From Kondoa malvinella (lineage: Eukaryota > Basidiomycota > Agaricostilbomycetes > Agaricostilbales > Kondoaceae), in the NCBI GenBank assembly GCA_039545315.1, contig BCIM01000001.1, forward strand, positions 3,071,783 to 3,135,782: DNA of 64,000 nucleotides. The letters are read 5' to 3'. This document shows, piece by piece, positions 53,369-64,000 of this stretch (position 1 is the stretch's first letter; each line of letters starts with the position of its first letter). The notes under the pieces are model-generated. The model saw nothing but the letters and a program-made list of their open reading frames with translations, had not been told where the DNA came from and ran no database searches. The position numbers were made by a program, and so were the translations under genes.

Positions 53369-53386
53369 TTTTGAAAAATCTTTTCT
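53369..53386. promoter_or_regulatory. RRPE-like element in the FAF1/DRS1 divergent promoter
   Basis: TTTTGAAAAATCTTTTCT, midway between the two start codons. It closely matches the yeast RRPE consensus TGAAAAATTTT and the motif upstream of ENP2 at 7514-7536. Confidence 0.5.
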
Positions 53387-53416
53387 CTCCTCACTCTGCC
53401 CAAACAGCGACGAGCA

Positions 53417-56154
53417 ATGTCAGACTTCATAGGGACACTAGAATCGGACGATGAAGTCCCTCAGTTAGATACTCCAGCATCAACGATACCCCGAGCTGCT
53501 GTGCAGAAACAGAAACGCAAGAAGGCACCGAGCAAAAAAGAACTCAAAGCCAACAAGCGCAAGCGTGAATTGTTGGAAGAGCAAGATGAGGAAGATGTGC
53601 AAGATGGTAAAGATGATGAGTTCAAGGGAGACTTTGCATTTGATGGCTTGGGAGGTGGTTATAATTCTGGACATAAGGACACCAAGGGAGACATTTGGGT
53701 CAGTTCTGCCTGTCTAGGTATGCTAAGACCCAAGCTAACTGAGTGTAGGACTTAACGGATACTATTGATCTCTTCAAGAAGAAGAATGGCATACCTCAAA
53801 TCGACGTGGACGATATTATCGCCAAACGCAACAACAAGAAGCTCAAAGCGTCTATACCTGAAGCTACTATCGAAGAGATCCCTTCCGAGCCCGAAGTAGA
53901 GGATGAGGAAGAGTCTGACCTTCCGTCTGACCTTGAAGCGAACGAGGAAGATCTGTCAGATGACGATAAGCTAGAAGAAGCCAGCGACATTCCTTCAGAT
54001 GCTTCAGATCAAGAAGATGACTTTGATGAAGCTGCTTTCGAATCTACAAACGCCCTAGTCTCAACACAACATGATTCAGATTCCGAAGGCGACGAACCCA
54101 AAACTGATGCCAACTATTTCTCTGCACCTCCTTCTATGGTCCAGCATTCAGACTTGCCACCTTTCTCCCAATTACCAGATGCCAAACTCTCCAGACCAAT
54201 TTTACTCGGTCTATCTCAACTAGGTCTCACTACACCTACACCAGTCCAAGCTTCCACTATCCCAGTAGTACTGCTAGGTAAAGATGTAGTCGGTTCTTCC
54301 GTAACAGGATCAGGCAAAACCGTCGCTTTCTGGGTCGGTGTTCTCGAACGTCTCTTACATCGAGATAAACGCACACCAGCAACTCGAGTAGTGGCTGTTT
54401 GCCCAACAAGAGAATTAGCCGTTCAAGTGTGTAATGTAGGGAAAGCTTTGGCGAGGTATACGGATATCACGTTTGCGCTTTGTGTGGGTGGGTTGAGCTT
54501 GAAAGTTCAGGAAATGGAGTTGAAGAAGAGGCCGGATATCGTGGTCTGTACGCCCGGGAGGTTGATTGATCATGTGAGGAACACAAATTCGTTCAGCATG
54601 GATAGTCTGGAGGTTTTGATCATGTGAGTGGTCTGCATGCGATTTGTGTGTTTACACGCTAATCGTGATTGACCACCACAGCGATGAGGCCGATCGTATC
54701 CTAGAAGAGGTATGTCTTCACTTACTTCGCTTGTGATATCTTTGATCATTGCTGGCAGGGTTTCCGAGACGAATTAACAGAAATCATTTCCGCCTGCCCG
54801 CGCTCCCGCTCTACCCTCTTGTTCAGTGCTACAATCACAGAAGACGTTTCCGCCCTAGCCAGACTTTCCCTCTCCAAACCTGTCCGAATCAAGGTCGACC
54901 AAGTTGGTGCCTCATCATCCACTTTGACCCAAGAGTTCCTCCGCATCAAGTCCACCGCTTCTAAAGCCGACTCACTCGCTCGTGAAGCTACATTACTAGC
55001 TATCTGTCGTCGAACTTTCCGAGGGAAAACAATCATTTTCTTCAGGAATAAAGTGACTGCGCACAAGATGAAGATTCTCTTTGGGTTATGTGGGCTGAGG
55101 GCGGATGAGTTGCATGGTAATTTGAGTCAAGAGCAGAGGTTGGAATCGTTGCAGCATTTCAGGACTGGTCAGGTCGATTATTTGCTTGCTACGGATTTGG
55201 CTTCCAGAGGATTGGACATCAAGGGCATTGTGAGCTCACCGATTTCTTTGTCTGATTTAGTGCTGATTGAGGTTACAGGACTATGTCATCAACGCGGAAA
55301 TGCCAGCTTCAGTCGAGATCTACCTACATCGAGTAGGAAGAACAGCTCGAGCAGGTGCGAAAGGTCGAGCATTGACGCTTGTCGGCGAACCTGATAGGAA
55401 GATGGTCAAGCTCGCTATCAAGCATGCAAAGAACGATACTGTCAAACAGCGCGTGCTTGAACCTGAATTGATCAAGTCTTGCTTGGAGGAGATCAAGGGG
55501 ATGCAGAGCGAGATCAAGAGTGTCTTGGAAGAGGAGCACGAGGAGAAAGAGGTCAGCTGATCTCATGTTGAGGTATGAGTCATGCTGAATTCTCTTTAGA
55601 TCCGCCGCACTGAGATGGAGCTGAAGAAAGGGCAAAATCTAATTGAGCATGCGGACGAGATCAAAGGTCGACCTGCTCGAACTTGGTTTGCGTCTCAAAG
55701 CGAGAAGAACAGGGCGAAGAGTGAGTTAGCTTAACGCCGAGTTGAATCTCTGCTAAAGTTTGGATTAGACCTCGGCGCAAAAGCCACCAGAACACCTGCA
55801 ACAGACGGCAGCGAGCCTTTGTCTAGAGCTCAGAGAATAAGTGGAAAGGAGAAGAACCTCAATCACAAACAGCGACGTCGGCAAGAAGCGTTAGAAGACT
55901 CAAAGAAAGACTCGAACTTTGGCGGAGCAATCAAAGCTGCCAAGAAGGCTGCTCGACCTGTTAAATTGAACTCTCTTGAAGCCGGCCCAGTCAAGCCAAT
56001 CAAGGGTAAAGGTGCGAAGGGAAAGAAAGACAACAAGAAGACAAAGTCGTGAGTTCTGCTTATTCCGCTTAGGAATTGACTAAAGCTCTCTCGATCTAGA
56101 ACATTCTCCAAAGGTGCCTTGCAAAAGACTAGCAAACAAGTCAAGAAGCGCTAG
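53417..56154 (+). CDS. DRS1: DEAD-box ribosome biogenesis helicase Drs1 / DDX27
   Basis: Nucleolar ATP-dependent RNA helicase for 60S subunit assembly. Long acidic N-terminus ([18 protein letters not shown]..., repeated Asp/Glu runs). All motifs are intact: Q-motif [12 protein letters not shown], motif [31 protein letters not shown] (across an intron), [20 protein letters not shown] and [10 protein letters not shown]. The C-terminus is Lys-rich ([20 protein letters not shown]), ending SKQVKKR, as in Drs1. Six or so introns; the first spans 53699-53748. Confidence 0.92.
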
Positions 56155-56490
56155 ATCATCGTATGCCTGGGCATTATTGGGATGATCGTCTACTACCTTT
56201 TCCTTCTGTCCCGCTCGCTAGTCTGTTCTCTGTTCTACTACTCAGGCAGTCTCAACTTCCTCATGACGGTCTTATCCCGCATGTCTCTGTCTTATCTTGT
56301 CGCACATGATAAGTTCTTACTGCCAAGCCTTATTAGTGGGCGAATTCCGTCTTATCTATGCCGACGGCTCTTCTATCAGCTTGAAATTTTGCATCCTCTC
56401 CTTTCCTTCCCAAAGCTTCATTCTTCCTCAGCAGGAACCTTCTTTACCTCACCTTCCTTTCATCTTCTATTTTGCAGTGCTTCAAGCAAG
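56155..56490. promoter_or_regulatory. Pyrimidine-rich upstream region of asparaginase
   Basis: Plus strand is strongly C/T-rich, as expected for a fungal promoter and leader. No specific element recognised. Confidence 0.45.
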
Positions 56491-58102
56491 ATGCTCTTTA
56501 CCTCTTTCGTCAGCCTAGCCCTGGCGTCTGCTGCCTATGCTGTCCCTGCACCACAACTACACAAGCGAGTTGATGATTTGGTATATTCTTGCGCTTCATC
56601 TCTTGATGCCGTGCTGATTATCTGCCAGACCTGGATGGGCAACTCGTCGCTCCCAAAAGTTCTCTACCTATACACCGGCGGAACTATCGCTGGTGGTAGC
56701 GACCTCGGCAGGACTGATACAACTCGCAAGCTGATATCTCTTTGCACTCTCATCAAGCTAACATTCGTACAGAATATGGCCAACTCAGTCGAACTGGTGA
56801 AGAAATTCTCGCCCAAGTGCCAGAGGTCTACAACATCAGTCAGATCGCTATCAAGTCTGTCTTGCCAGGTCACTATCATTGCGTGTGCTGACTTGTCTTA
56901 GAAACTTCACCTCCGAAGCAGGCTCGACTGGCACATCAGACTCTTTGGCGCTTCAAATGGCTAAATATGCCAACTATGCTTTGTGCTCCGAGTCGAGTGA
57001 TATAGCTGGCGCGGTATTCACGCACGGTAAGCTTGTGTAACGCGTTCTGTTGTCTTCGGATCAGCTGACAGCGGTCTAGGCACAAACAGCTTGGAAGAGA
57101 CGCTTTTCTTGCTAGATCTGACTGTCAACTGCGGAAAGGTAAGCTAGACACTCTGGCCACTCGCACCAATCTAAATGATTGCTGCAGCCGATTGTTGGCT
57201 TTGGGTCAGTGCAAGGCAAGTCTAAAGTGGAAATGCTCAAAAGTGAAATAGTGCTATGCGCCCTTGGACTGCACTCAGCTTTGATGGTGACGCCAACATG
57301 TACGAAGCCATCGCCCTAGCAGCTGACCCGGAATCTCGCGACCGGGGTGCCATGGTCGCATTCGGAGATCGCATTGTGAGTCTGCTTCCTTAATTTCTAC
57401 GATTTATACTTACTAGCTCCTAGGTGCCGGGCTACTGGGTCACAAAGACGAATGCCAACACGCCTGAAACCTTTATGGCGCTCGATCAAGGTTAGTCCAT
57501 TTTATCCCTCGTCAATGCAACCTAACATATTCGAGCAGGCTATCTCGGGCAGTTCTTGAACCTAAAGCCATACTTCTACAACACTCCTTCCCAGCCCAGA
57601 GACAAGCCTACCTTTGATCCTGAGCCAATCGAGGCGCTACCGAAGGTTGACAGTAAGTAGATGCTTCTCTGCCTCTATCACTTGGCTGATCTGTCGCAGT
57701 CCTGTATGCCGCTAGGGAATTCGATGGCCAGCTCATCCTGGATGCTGTCAAGAACGGCGCCAAAGGAATTGTCGTCGCTGGAACGCAAGTATCAGACAAG
57801 CTCTGATGCAAACCTATGCTGATAGCCACTCTAGTGGATCTGGATCCCTCATCACCGGTAATGCAGCTGCGCTGGAGGCTATTGAAGCCGGCGTATACGT
57901 TGTTGCCTCTACCAGAAGCTACGCAGGTGCATCAACTCCTGCCCGCAACCCTAGCATCATCAAATCTGGATTCGTCAAACCCATCCAAGCTAGAATCCAG
58001 CTTCAATTGGCTATCGCTTCTGGCTATTCCTACAACCAGACTTTCCAACTTTTCGAACATCTCATGCGGGAGACCATCGGTCAAGAAGTTGAGCTAGAAT
58101 AG
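56491..58102 (+). CDS. Secreted L-asparaginase (type II)
   Basis: Hydrolyses asparagine to aspartate and ammonia. Signal peptide MLFTSFVSLALASAAYAVPA. The first catalytic segment is YLYTGGTIAGGSD (nucleophile Thr). The second segment reads THGTNSLEETLFLLD, where the usual HGTDT has Asn and Ser in place of Asp and Thr. Later blocks are VGFGSMRPWTALSFDGDANM, ALAADPESRDRGAMVAFGDR, GIVVAGTGSG and VVASTRSYAG. One intron, 56726-56772, has a GC donor (GCAAGC) and an AG acceptor; splicing it gives DTTQYGQLSRTGEEILAQVP. Eight introns in all. It ends before 58103 with ETIGQEVELE. Confidence 0.9.
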
Positions 58103-58766
58103 ATGCGCAATAAAAGGGCAAGGTAGAAGAACGGTAAATTGTAGAGTAGCAACGCAGAATAGGTTTGTGACTCCAATGGCATACCTGTCATGTTGGTCTT
58201 AAGAGGTTCAATTTTGCGCGGTCCAGTCACCTGCAACCATCTTACCATAAGGTTGCGCCAATGCTTCAATCTTTCTGCTTGTTCCTCGACGCCCGCCTGT
58301 TTCACGAAGTTCCTCAAAACTAAGTCGAAGAGCTGAGCGGCGCCGACAGAAGGCCATCCGTGACTGGTTCCTCTTCTCACTTCTGCTCTGCGAGATTCAA
58401 GCAAGCTCAGGAGCTTGAGCTACCTCAAGCTCGCGCCTTCTGCGACCGAGTGTTGGTATCTGCCAGGAATCTTCCAGCCGCGTATTCTTGCGAACTTTTC
58501 TCTTCCGTATATTTTGGCCTCTGCATTGCAGGGTCCTATCCTGTCCTATCTCAAAACAGCTGTGCGGCTGTCTGCCTTGTTTCTATATTTAGCTCTTTCC
58601 CTACATTTCGCTTCATCTGTTATGCCTTTGCGGAGCCTGTTTAGTGGGGCCCTCTACGTCAACTTTGGGCGATTTAGCACCACTACCAAGCTTTAAGGCA
58701 CATGTAACCCCCGTGGAACACTTGCATTGCATTGGCTGTTGCTCCCAGCCAGCACTTCACTCGAAA
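58103..58766. promoter_or_regulatory. Upstream region of carboxylesterase
   Basis: Includes the asparaginase 3' region and a CT-rich stretch (about 58480-58680) before the carboxylesterase start. No gene recognised. Confidence 0.45.
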
Positions 58767-61266
58767 ATGACCATTTTGACCTTACTCACCGCGTTGGCTG
58801 GTTTAGCATCTGCCTCTCCCATCAGGCGCAACAACGATGGTCAACCACCTACTGTCGCCATCAAGGATGGCACCCTAACTGGTGTGGATCAACCTCAATT
58901 TGGTCAAGAGCTCTTCCTAGGAATTCCTTATGCTCAGAGTCCTCCGCCGCGATTGGCCAAGTCTCAGCCAGTTCAGCCCTATGGAGAGCTGCAGGCTACC
59001 AAGTATGGCCCGAGTTGCTACTCTCGTAAGTCAAGCCAATAGCCAGCAAGCTTCGACCTTATCCGCTTCACAGGATTCACCACTGGCTTTGACGACAACA
59101 GCGGCTTCGAGAGCTCGGAAGACTGCTTGTCTCTTAACGTTGTCAGGCCATAGTATGTACAGCCTTTGGCAAACGGAACGAGACTCATTGAGTGTGCAGC
59201 GGCGTGTTTGAAGGTCAAGATCCGGTCCCTGTTCTCGCCTGGATACATGGCGTGCGCTTTACTAAATCGAACGCATGACTGTAGCTCATTCTGTGATCAG
59301 GGCGGACTGACTACGGGCGGATCGCAAGACTACCGATACAACTCGACTGCCTTGGTGCAAGCTTCCGTCGACAACGGCTCACCCGTCGTATTCGTCTCTA
59401 TCAAGTGAGTAGTTCCCATTTGTGATTGGATGAGTAGCTGATCGCTTTGGACAGCTATCGTCTTGCTTCTCTTGTAGGCCACTAGCGATATGCAGAGTTT
59501 TTCGTTAACACTGCTGTAGGGCTTCCTTGCCAGCAGTGAGCTGAGAGACAACGGTCTCCTGAACTTGGGCTGTAAGTTCATCAATACTTTTACTACTTGG
59601 GTCGCACTCATGCTCTACAATAGTCCTTGACCAACGTCTGGCTTTACAATGGGTTCAAGACAACATTGGCAAGTTTGGCGGCGATCCATCGTTAGTGTTA
59701 TTCTACCTTTCCAGACCACTACTGAACAGACATACAGCAAGGTCACCATACAAGGAGAAAGGCAAGCTCAAACTGTTCAGCAGATCTCGCTCAAGTATGT
59801 CTGCATAGTGCTGGAGGTCGATCAGTGCACGCACACATTCTAGCCTACGGCGGTCGCGACGATGGTCTGTTCTCCCAAGGTGTGATCCAGAGCGGTGGAC
59901 CCAGCGGAAAATACGAAGACCCAGCTGCTGCCAACTTCCAGGCTACCTACGACGCCTTGATCAGCAACACGACCTGCTCGTCGACCGCGAATGCCTCCTT
60001 TGACGAACAAGTAAACTGCATTAGAGGTCTCGATATCGACACCTACCGCCGAGTCACTGCCTCAGGAAGTACCGGTACTGTCAGAGATGGTAGCTTTGTT
60101 CAAGGAGAATCTGCCTTTACCGCCTACAGGTCGGGTCAATATGTCAAAGTCCCAATGCTAGTCGGCGCCAATACAGACGAAGGGGTTTCCTTTGGTAGTT
60201 TTGGTGCAAACACTACCGACGAAGTAGTCGAGACTTTCACCTCGTCTACTGTATCTGAAGATGTCGCTCGCGGTCTTGCACAAGTCTACCCTGAAGATCC
60301 TGTCTTGGGCTCGCCATACGATACTGGCTCTTACCAGCTTGATCCATACCAAGCTGGTAGCTATGTGACACCAGGCCGACTGAACAAGCAAATTGCTGCT
60401 ATTACTGGTGATATCAGATTCATTGGGTCAGTCCTGTTCTGCTGGCTTAAGTGTCTTGCTGAATTCGCCGATAGTGGTCCTCGATGGCTTGCCAAGACTA
60501 TTTCTGATGAAGTTCCTTTCTACAAATACCAGTGAGTTCGATACAGTTGAACTTGATCGAAGCTGATATCCAAGTAGATTCAATCATGTGCCTTACACAG
60601 TAAATCTACAGCCGATTTCGTAGCAAGCTCGGCCTGCTGATGAGTATGCGATTGCGTCAGACCACTTACGGAGTGCAAGATTACGTCGGTCACTTTTTAG
60701 GTTCGTCGTGCATTGATAGATGCGAGTCACTAAAGCTCATTCGGTTGCAACAGAGGTGTCCTACGTATTCAACTTGCAGAATAACAAGTGAGTCTTTCCT
60801 ATTTCGGGCCTGATACCTGATCTGATTTTCATAAAGCACCGGATTCTGGCTGGAGTAAGGGTTTTACCTTTGCTGGAACTTTCCTGATACTGGAGCTCGT
60901 AGGAACCGCTTCACGGCTACGTACCTGGGCGAAGGCGCTCCAATCACCGACAGAGGTCTTGGTCAATACATGTCTCGCTCTTTTGCTGCTTTCGCCGCTT
61001 GCGGAGATCCAAACAAAGCAAACTGTGAGCTTCTGTCTTAGCTCTGTAGAGAGAGGTCTTGTAGACATGACTGATTCTGTTTCTATAGTCACTTCTGCAC
61101 CCTACTGGCCCAAATACTCTGAAGGTCAGGAGCAGATCACTTTCAGGGCCAAAGGAAGCACTATCGACAAGGATGTAAGTGTTCAGCTATGCTTGTAGTG
61201 CAAGGCTGATCTCGATCACAGGACTATCGCATCCAGTATATAGTTGATAACATCTTTTTGGCTTGA
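58767..61266 (+). CDS. Secreted type-B carboxylesterase/lipase
   Basis: Alpha/beta-hydrolase of the carboxylesterase B family. Signal peptide MTILTLLTALAGLASASPIR, then FLGIPYAQSPPPRL, SEDCLSLNVVRP, oxyanion-hole WIHGGGLTTGG, VSINYRLASLGFLASSELRD, LLDQRLALQWVQDNIGKFGG and the nucleophile elbow KVTIQGESAGG. The elbow codon for Ser is split by a GC-AG intron (59762-59808, GCAAGC donor). The acid residue lies in GANTDEGVSF and the His in YVGHFLEVSYVF. About 14 short introns; the protein ends YRIQYIVDNIFLA. Several NxT/S sites fit secretion. Substrate unknown. Confidence 0.9.
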
Positions 61267-61547
61267 TGGCCCAACTTGGAGTGGAAGGCCTTTCTGACTC
61301 GGTCTAGGTCTGATCAAGAATATGTAGATAGCAAAAGTCACACAGTACAGCACAGTATGTACAGAATGAATCTTATGAATGATGATCATGTTGCCTGCCG
61401 ACGGCGACTTCCAAACAAATCAAAACAACCTGAACAGATGTCCAAGTGGAGACAGGGCTTATGGAAGTACACCGCTGCACGCAATGAAAGCTATCATACG
61501 CGAGGTAAGCAAACAAACAAGCGTCTGTGTCGTTGCGCTTGAAGCTT

Positions 61548-62978
61548 ATGTACTCGATAGACGCTGTCAAATGGTTCAGCAGTTTCCTTGATACAACGCC
61601 CAAGAATTTATCCGTCCGTATAGTCTTCTGCAAGAACTGCAATCTGTCGCTGCTTCAAGACTTTACGGTTGAGCAGACGGCCCCCGACTACGAGACCATC
61701 TTTTATTATCTGTTCAGCAACGAGCAACACCATTACCACGAATGCACCTTCTGCGAAGTCACCGACGGGGAAAACGTCGAGCTTCTCAGGCAAAGGCTCT
61801 GCGAAGAGATCAAGCAGTGTTACGTGCATTGGGGAGCGCCAGCGCCAAACCCAGTCAATCAGCCGAGAGTGTGGGCGGATGATTCGGATCTGAGAGCTAG
61901 CGGGAAGAGACAACGGCGTACAACTAATCAACCAAATTATGCAGCGAAATTGAAGCTTTCAAGATCGGTGTCCGTCGAAGAACAGCAAGATACTAGCAAG
62001 ACGACTCAAGCTGCTCCAAGCAATGCTTCTCCTTCTAATGCATACATAAAGAACAAACAGAGCATTCGAGAGAAAGAGGCAGCAAGAGCAGCGAGCGGAA
62101 TCTTCCCCACTACCTAGTTTGAGTTCCAGCTCGAACTCAAGCTCGTCACTTCCGCCTACCAGCAAGCTTGTGGTCAAGCCCCGAGTCTCGCAAGAACGAT
62201 CTCTAAATCCCTCTACTTCGACAGCACCGCAATCATCGAGCCAGGTTCACCCTCGCTCGTCTTCTACATTCGCCGCTCCAACACCCCAAGCATCCGGCTC
62301 GCAAAGGAACACGCAGAGAGAACATATTCAGGACAGGGCTCCTTGTATCGATATACCTGACTCACCAGCCGAAGACTCGCCTGAATCCTTTGGAAACGAA
62401 TCCATTGTCTCTGTATTGAATGAGTTAAGAAATGGCTTGCGTGATAAAACAGGCAAAGCGCTGTATGCAGTCTTTCTTGCGTTAGTGACATCTAGCTGAC
62501 TGCTGAAGCAGGTCAGATATTGGCATCACACAAGCAGATCATCTACGTCTTTTCAGCGGTCCAGGACGGCCTTTGTTGCCGGCTTTCATCACCAAGATAT
62601 CTGGTCTTAGTCCTCTTGTACGAGGCCAGCTTACCAGCATTATCGATCAATGGCTGCAAACCTATATTTTCGCTCCTCTCGATATCATGCCTATGGACAA
62701 CTTGAGCGAGTGCTTGAATGATTTACTACCTGGATTAGGCGATGATCCAACAGTGGTCGATTTCGTGTGAGCTCACTATAACCTATGCTGAGCTTCTCTG
62801 ATTTCGAAGCAGCACGAAAATGGACTTTGAGGATAGTAAAGACTTTATAAAGCTCGATAGCGCCTTATGGCTTTTCATTCAAGAACAAGGAGAATGGCAG
62901 GCTCATCGATTACCTGCTTACCTCAAGATGATATTAGTTACGGTCGTCGAGAAGGACATCCAGAAGCGGGGAGTATGA
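61548..62978 (+). CDS. Orphan Cys/His-motif family protein, copy 1
   Basis: Unrecognised family. From ATG 61548: MYSIDAVKWFSSFLDTTPKN, FCKNCNLSLLQDF (C-x2-C), PDYETIFYYLFSNEQHHYHE and CTFCEV, suggesting a C2HC-like metal site, then ENVELLRQRLCEEIKQCYVH and a basic Ser/Thr-rich linker. That frame ends in TAG at 62115-62117. A second frame overlapping it continues with the same Ser-rich character (LSSSSNSSSSLPPTSKL). Through two introns it leads to LLPAFITKISGLSPLVRGQL, LDIMPMDNLSECLNDLLPGL and an end around WLFIQEQGEWQAHRLPAYLK. Whether an intron or a frameshift joins the parts near 62000-62118 is unclear. The N-terminal domain matches the gene at 63502. Confidence 0.6.
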
Positions 62979-63161
62979 CAGAGTAGGCGAGACCGGTTGC
63001 GAAGGTCTCTGTCCGTTGCTATTACAAGTTGAGCTGTAAGTGTCTTTCATTCATGTGGAGAGTAGACTGGCTGATGCTGCTTCAGTCACATCAGCACCGC
63101 TTCATGCATCAGAAGCAGGTTTAAAGCGTAACAAGTAACGGTCGATAAGGCTTTAAGTAAT

Positions 63162-63180
63162 CTCTCTCTCTCTCTCTCTC
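63162..63180. repeat. (TC)n dinucleotide microsatellite
   Basis: An uninterrupted run of about nine TC units between the two family copies. Confidence 0.9.
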
Positions 63181-63501
63181 TCGCAAATTACGGTGCTGAG
63201 CCTTCAGGCAGGGCAGTCAGGGGGGCACCGTGTGCAGCCAAGACAGCACCGTCAACAGCATCAGTATTGCAGCATGTCCCTTCGTTGAGCTCAAGAAGCA
63301 AAGGGCAGATGTAGATAGTGGCTCCTGTTGAGATCTACTGTAGAGGACGTCTTCGCATTCACGTTGATACACCTCGTCATTGCGTTGACTCTTTTGTCCC
63401 GGGCAGTCAACCTCGCTGACTTCGCTCGCAAGGGCACACATGCTGCCTGCGAGTAGCTGAAGACTCCGGTGCAACCTCCCCGGCCAGCTAGCAAGGTCGT
63501 G

Positions 63502-64000
63502 ATGCGTAGTTACAGCAACGCTAGTTACAGCGCAGTCGACGCTATTGCATGGTTCAAGAGCTTTCTCTCGACTTCGCCTTCAAAAGCCGCTATACGCGTC
63601 GTGTACTGCAAGAAATGTGCGAACCCGCTCCTAGAACACTTGACAGTGGACGCCAACAAGCCAGACTATGAACTCATCTTTCACTACCTCTTTCTCGATG
63701 TACACAATCATCATTACAAGGACTGCACCTTCAGCGAGGTCTCGGAACAAGGCGAAGACATTGAGGTGCTGAGACGGCGCATCAGTGGTGAAATTGTCGT
63801 CTTCCTTCAGCTCTATGGCCTGCCCAATCCAGATCTAGGCAGAATAAAGGATCTGCCTTCTGTATGCGCCAACTCTCCAGGTGATGCTGCGAGTCGGCCG
63901 AAGAGAAAGAGACGAGCAACTTTACGATTGGATGCAACACCCCCGCAAGCTCACTGTTCTAAGCCAAAGACTGCAGCGGAAGACGAAGAGCGTAGCACAA
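63502..64000 (+). CDS. Orphan Cys/His-motif family protein, copy 2 (partial, runs off window)
   Basis: From ATG 63502: MRSYSNASYSAVDAIAWFKS, then YCKKCANPLLEHLTV, PDYELIFHYLFLDVHNHHYK, DCTFSEVSEQGED, IEVLRRRISGEIVVFLQLYG, a short linker and a basic RPKRKRRATLRL. It aligns along its whole visible length with copy 1: WF-S-FL, C-x2-C, PDYE-IF-YLF, HHY-x-(D/E)-CTF, E-LR-R. The family is unknown to me; the paired C-x2-C and H-H-x3-C suggest a zinc site. The window ends inside the exon. Confidence 0.7.
   Translation, partial: MRSYSNASYSAVDAIAWFKSFLSTSPSKAAIRVVYCKKCANPLLEHLTVDANKPDYELIFHYLFLDVHNHHYKDCTFSEVSEQGEDIEVLRRRISGEIVVFLQLYGLPNPDLGRIKDLPSVCANSPGDAASRPKRKRRATLRLDATPPQAHCSKPKTAAEDEERST

Noticed and set aside
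1..64000. tRNA, rRNA, CRISPR and transposon terminal repeats
   Set aside because: No B-box-like GGTTCGA with matching cloverleaf, no rRNA blocks, no spaced repeats and no transposase or reverse-transcriptase motifs were noticed; a covariance-model scan would be needed to exclude small RNAs.

Overview
The window is nuclear DNA of an intron-rich fungus, most likely a basidiomycete. Nearly every gene has several spliceosomal introns of about 45-60 nt with GT(A/G)AG-type donors, genes sit on both strands with very short spacers, and the proteins are fungal eukaryotic housekeeping factors. I cannot resolve the class. No intact transposon, rRNA or tRNA gene or CRISPR array was recognised. All gene models are my own splicing by eye, checked by reading-frame continuity and family conservation; exon limits are approximate where stated.

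Layout. 0-14 kb is a dense housekeeping block: Pol III subunit Rpc37/RPC5, an orphan 7-TM protein, a Ser/Pro/Ala-rich orphan, Enp2/NOL10, Snd2/TMEM208, TRAPP sedlin (Trs20), DEAD-box Dbp5, and a catalase whose frame is broken by a perfect 22-bp tandem duplication. 14-24 kb holds a MYND-finger protein, a secreted CAP/PR-1 protein, a secreted endonuclease/exonuclease/phosphatase-fold protein, bL19m, and a DEAD-box-like protein with eroded helicase motifs. A piece of that last gene is copied in inverted orientation near 15.3-15.5 kb. 24-28 kb is gene-poor and contains diverged copies of one sequence unit plus a stop-interrupted membrane ORF.

28-43 kb contains DNA polymerase eta, Elongator subunit Elp2, uL22m, a small orphan, proteasome alpha-5, two related coiled-coil/zinc-finger orphan genes in tandem (36.6-38.3 and 40.2-41.4 kb) and uS4m. 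43-64 kb is richer in secreted or lineage-specific genes: a GH18 protein with a Glu-to-Lys change at the catalytic site and a frameshift, an intronless F-box protein, two GNAT domains, an APC-family permease, the divergent ribosome-biogenesis pair Faf1/Drs1, a secreted L-asparaginase, a type-B carboxylesterase, and a tandem pair of an unrecognised Cys/His-motif family, the second copy running off the window end.

Themes. Several genes serve ribosome and RNA biology: Enp2, Faf1 and Drs1 in nucleolar ribosome assembly, Rpc37 in Pol III transcription, Dbp5 in mRNA export, Elp2 in tRNA wobble modification, and three mitochondrial ribosomal proteins. Enp2 and the Faf1/Drs1 pair share an RRPE-like upstream motif. 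The most unusual content is the set of duplicated orphan families and the pseudo-enzymes (helicase-like, chitinase-like, catalase) caught in various stages of decay or repurposing.
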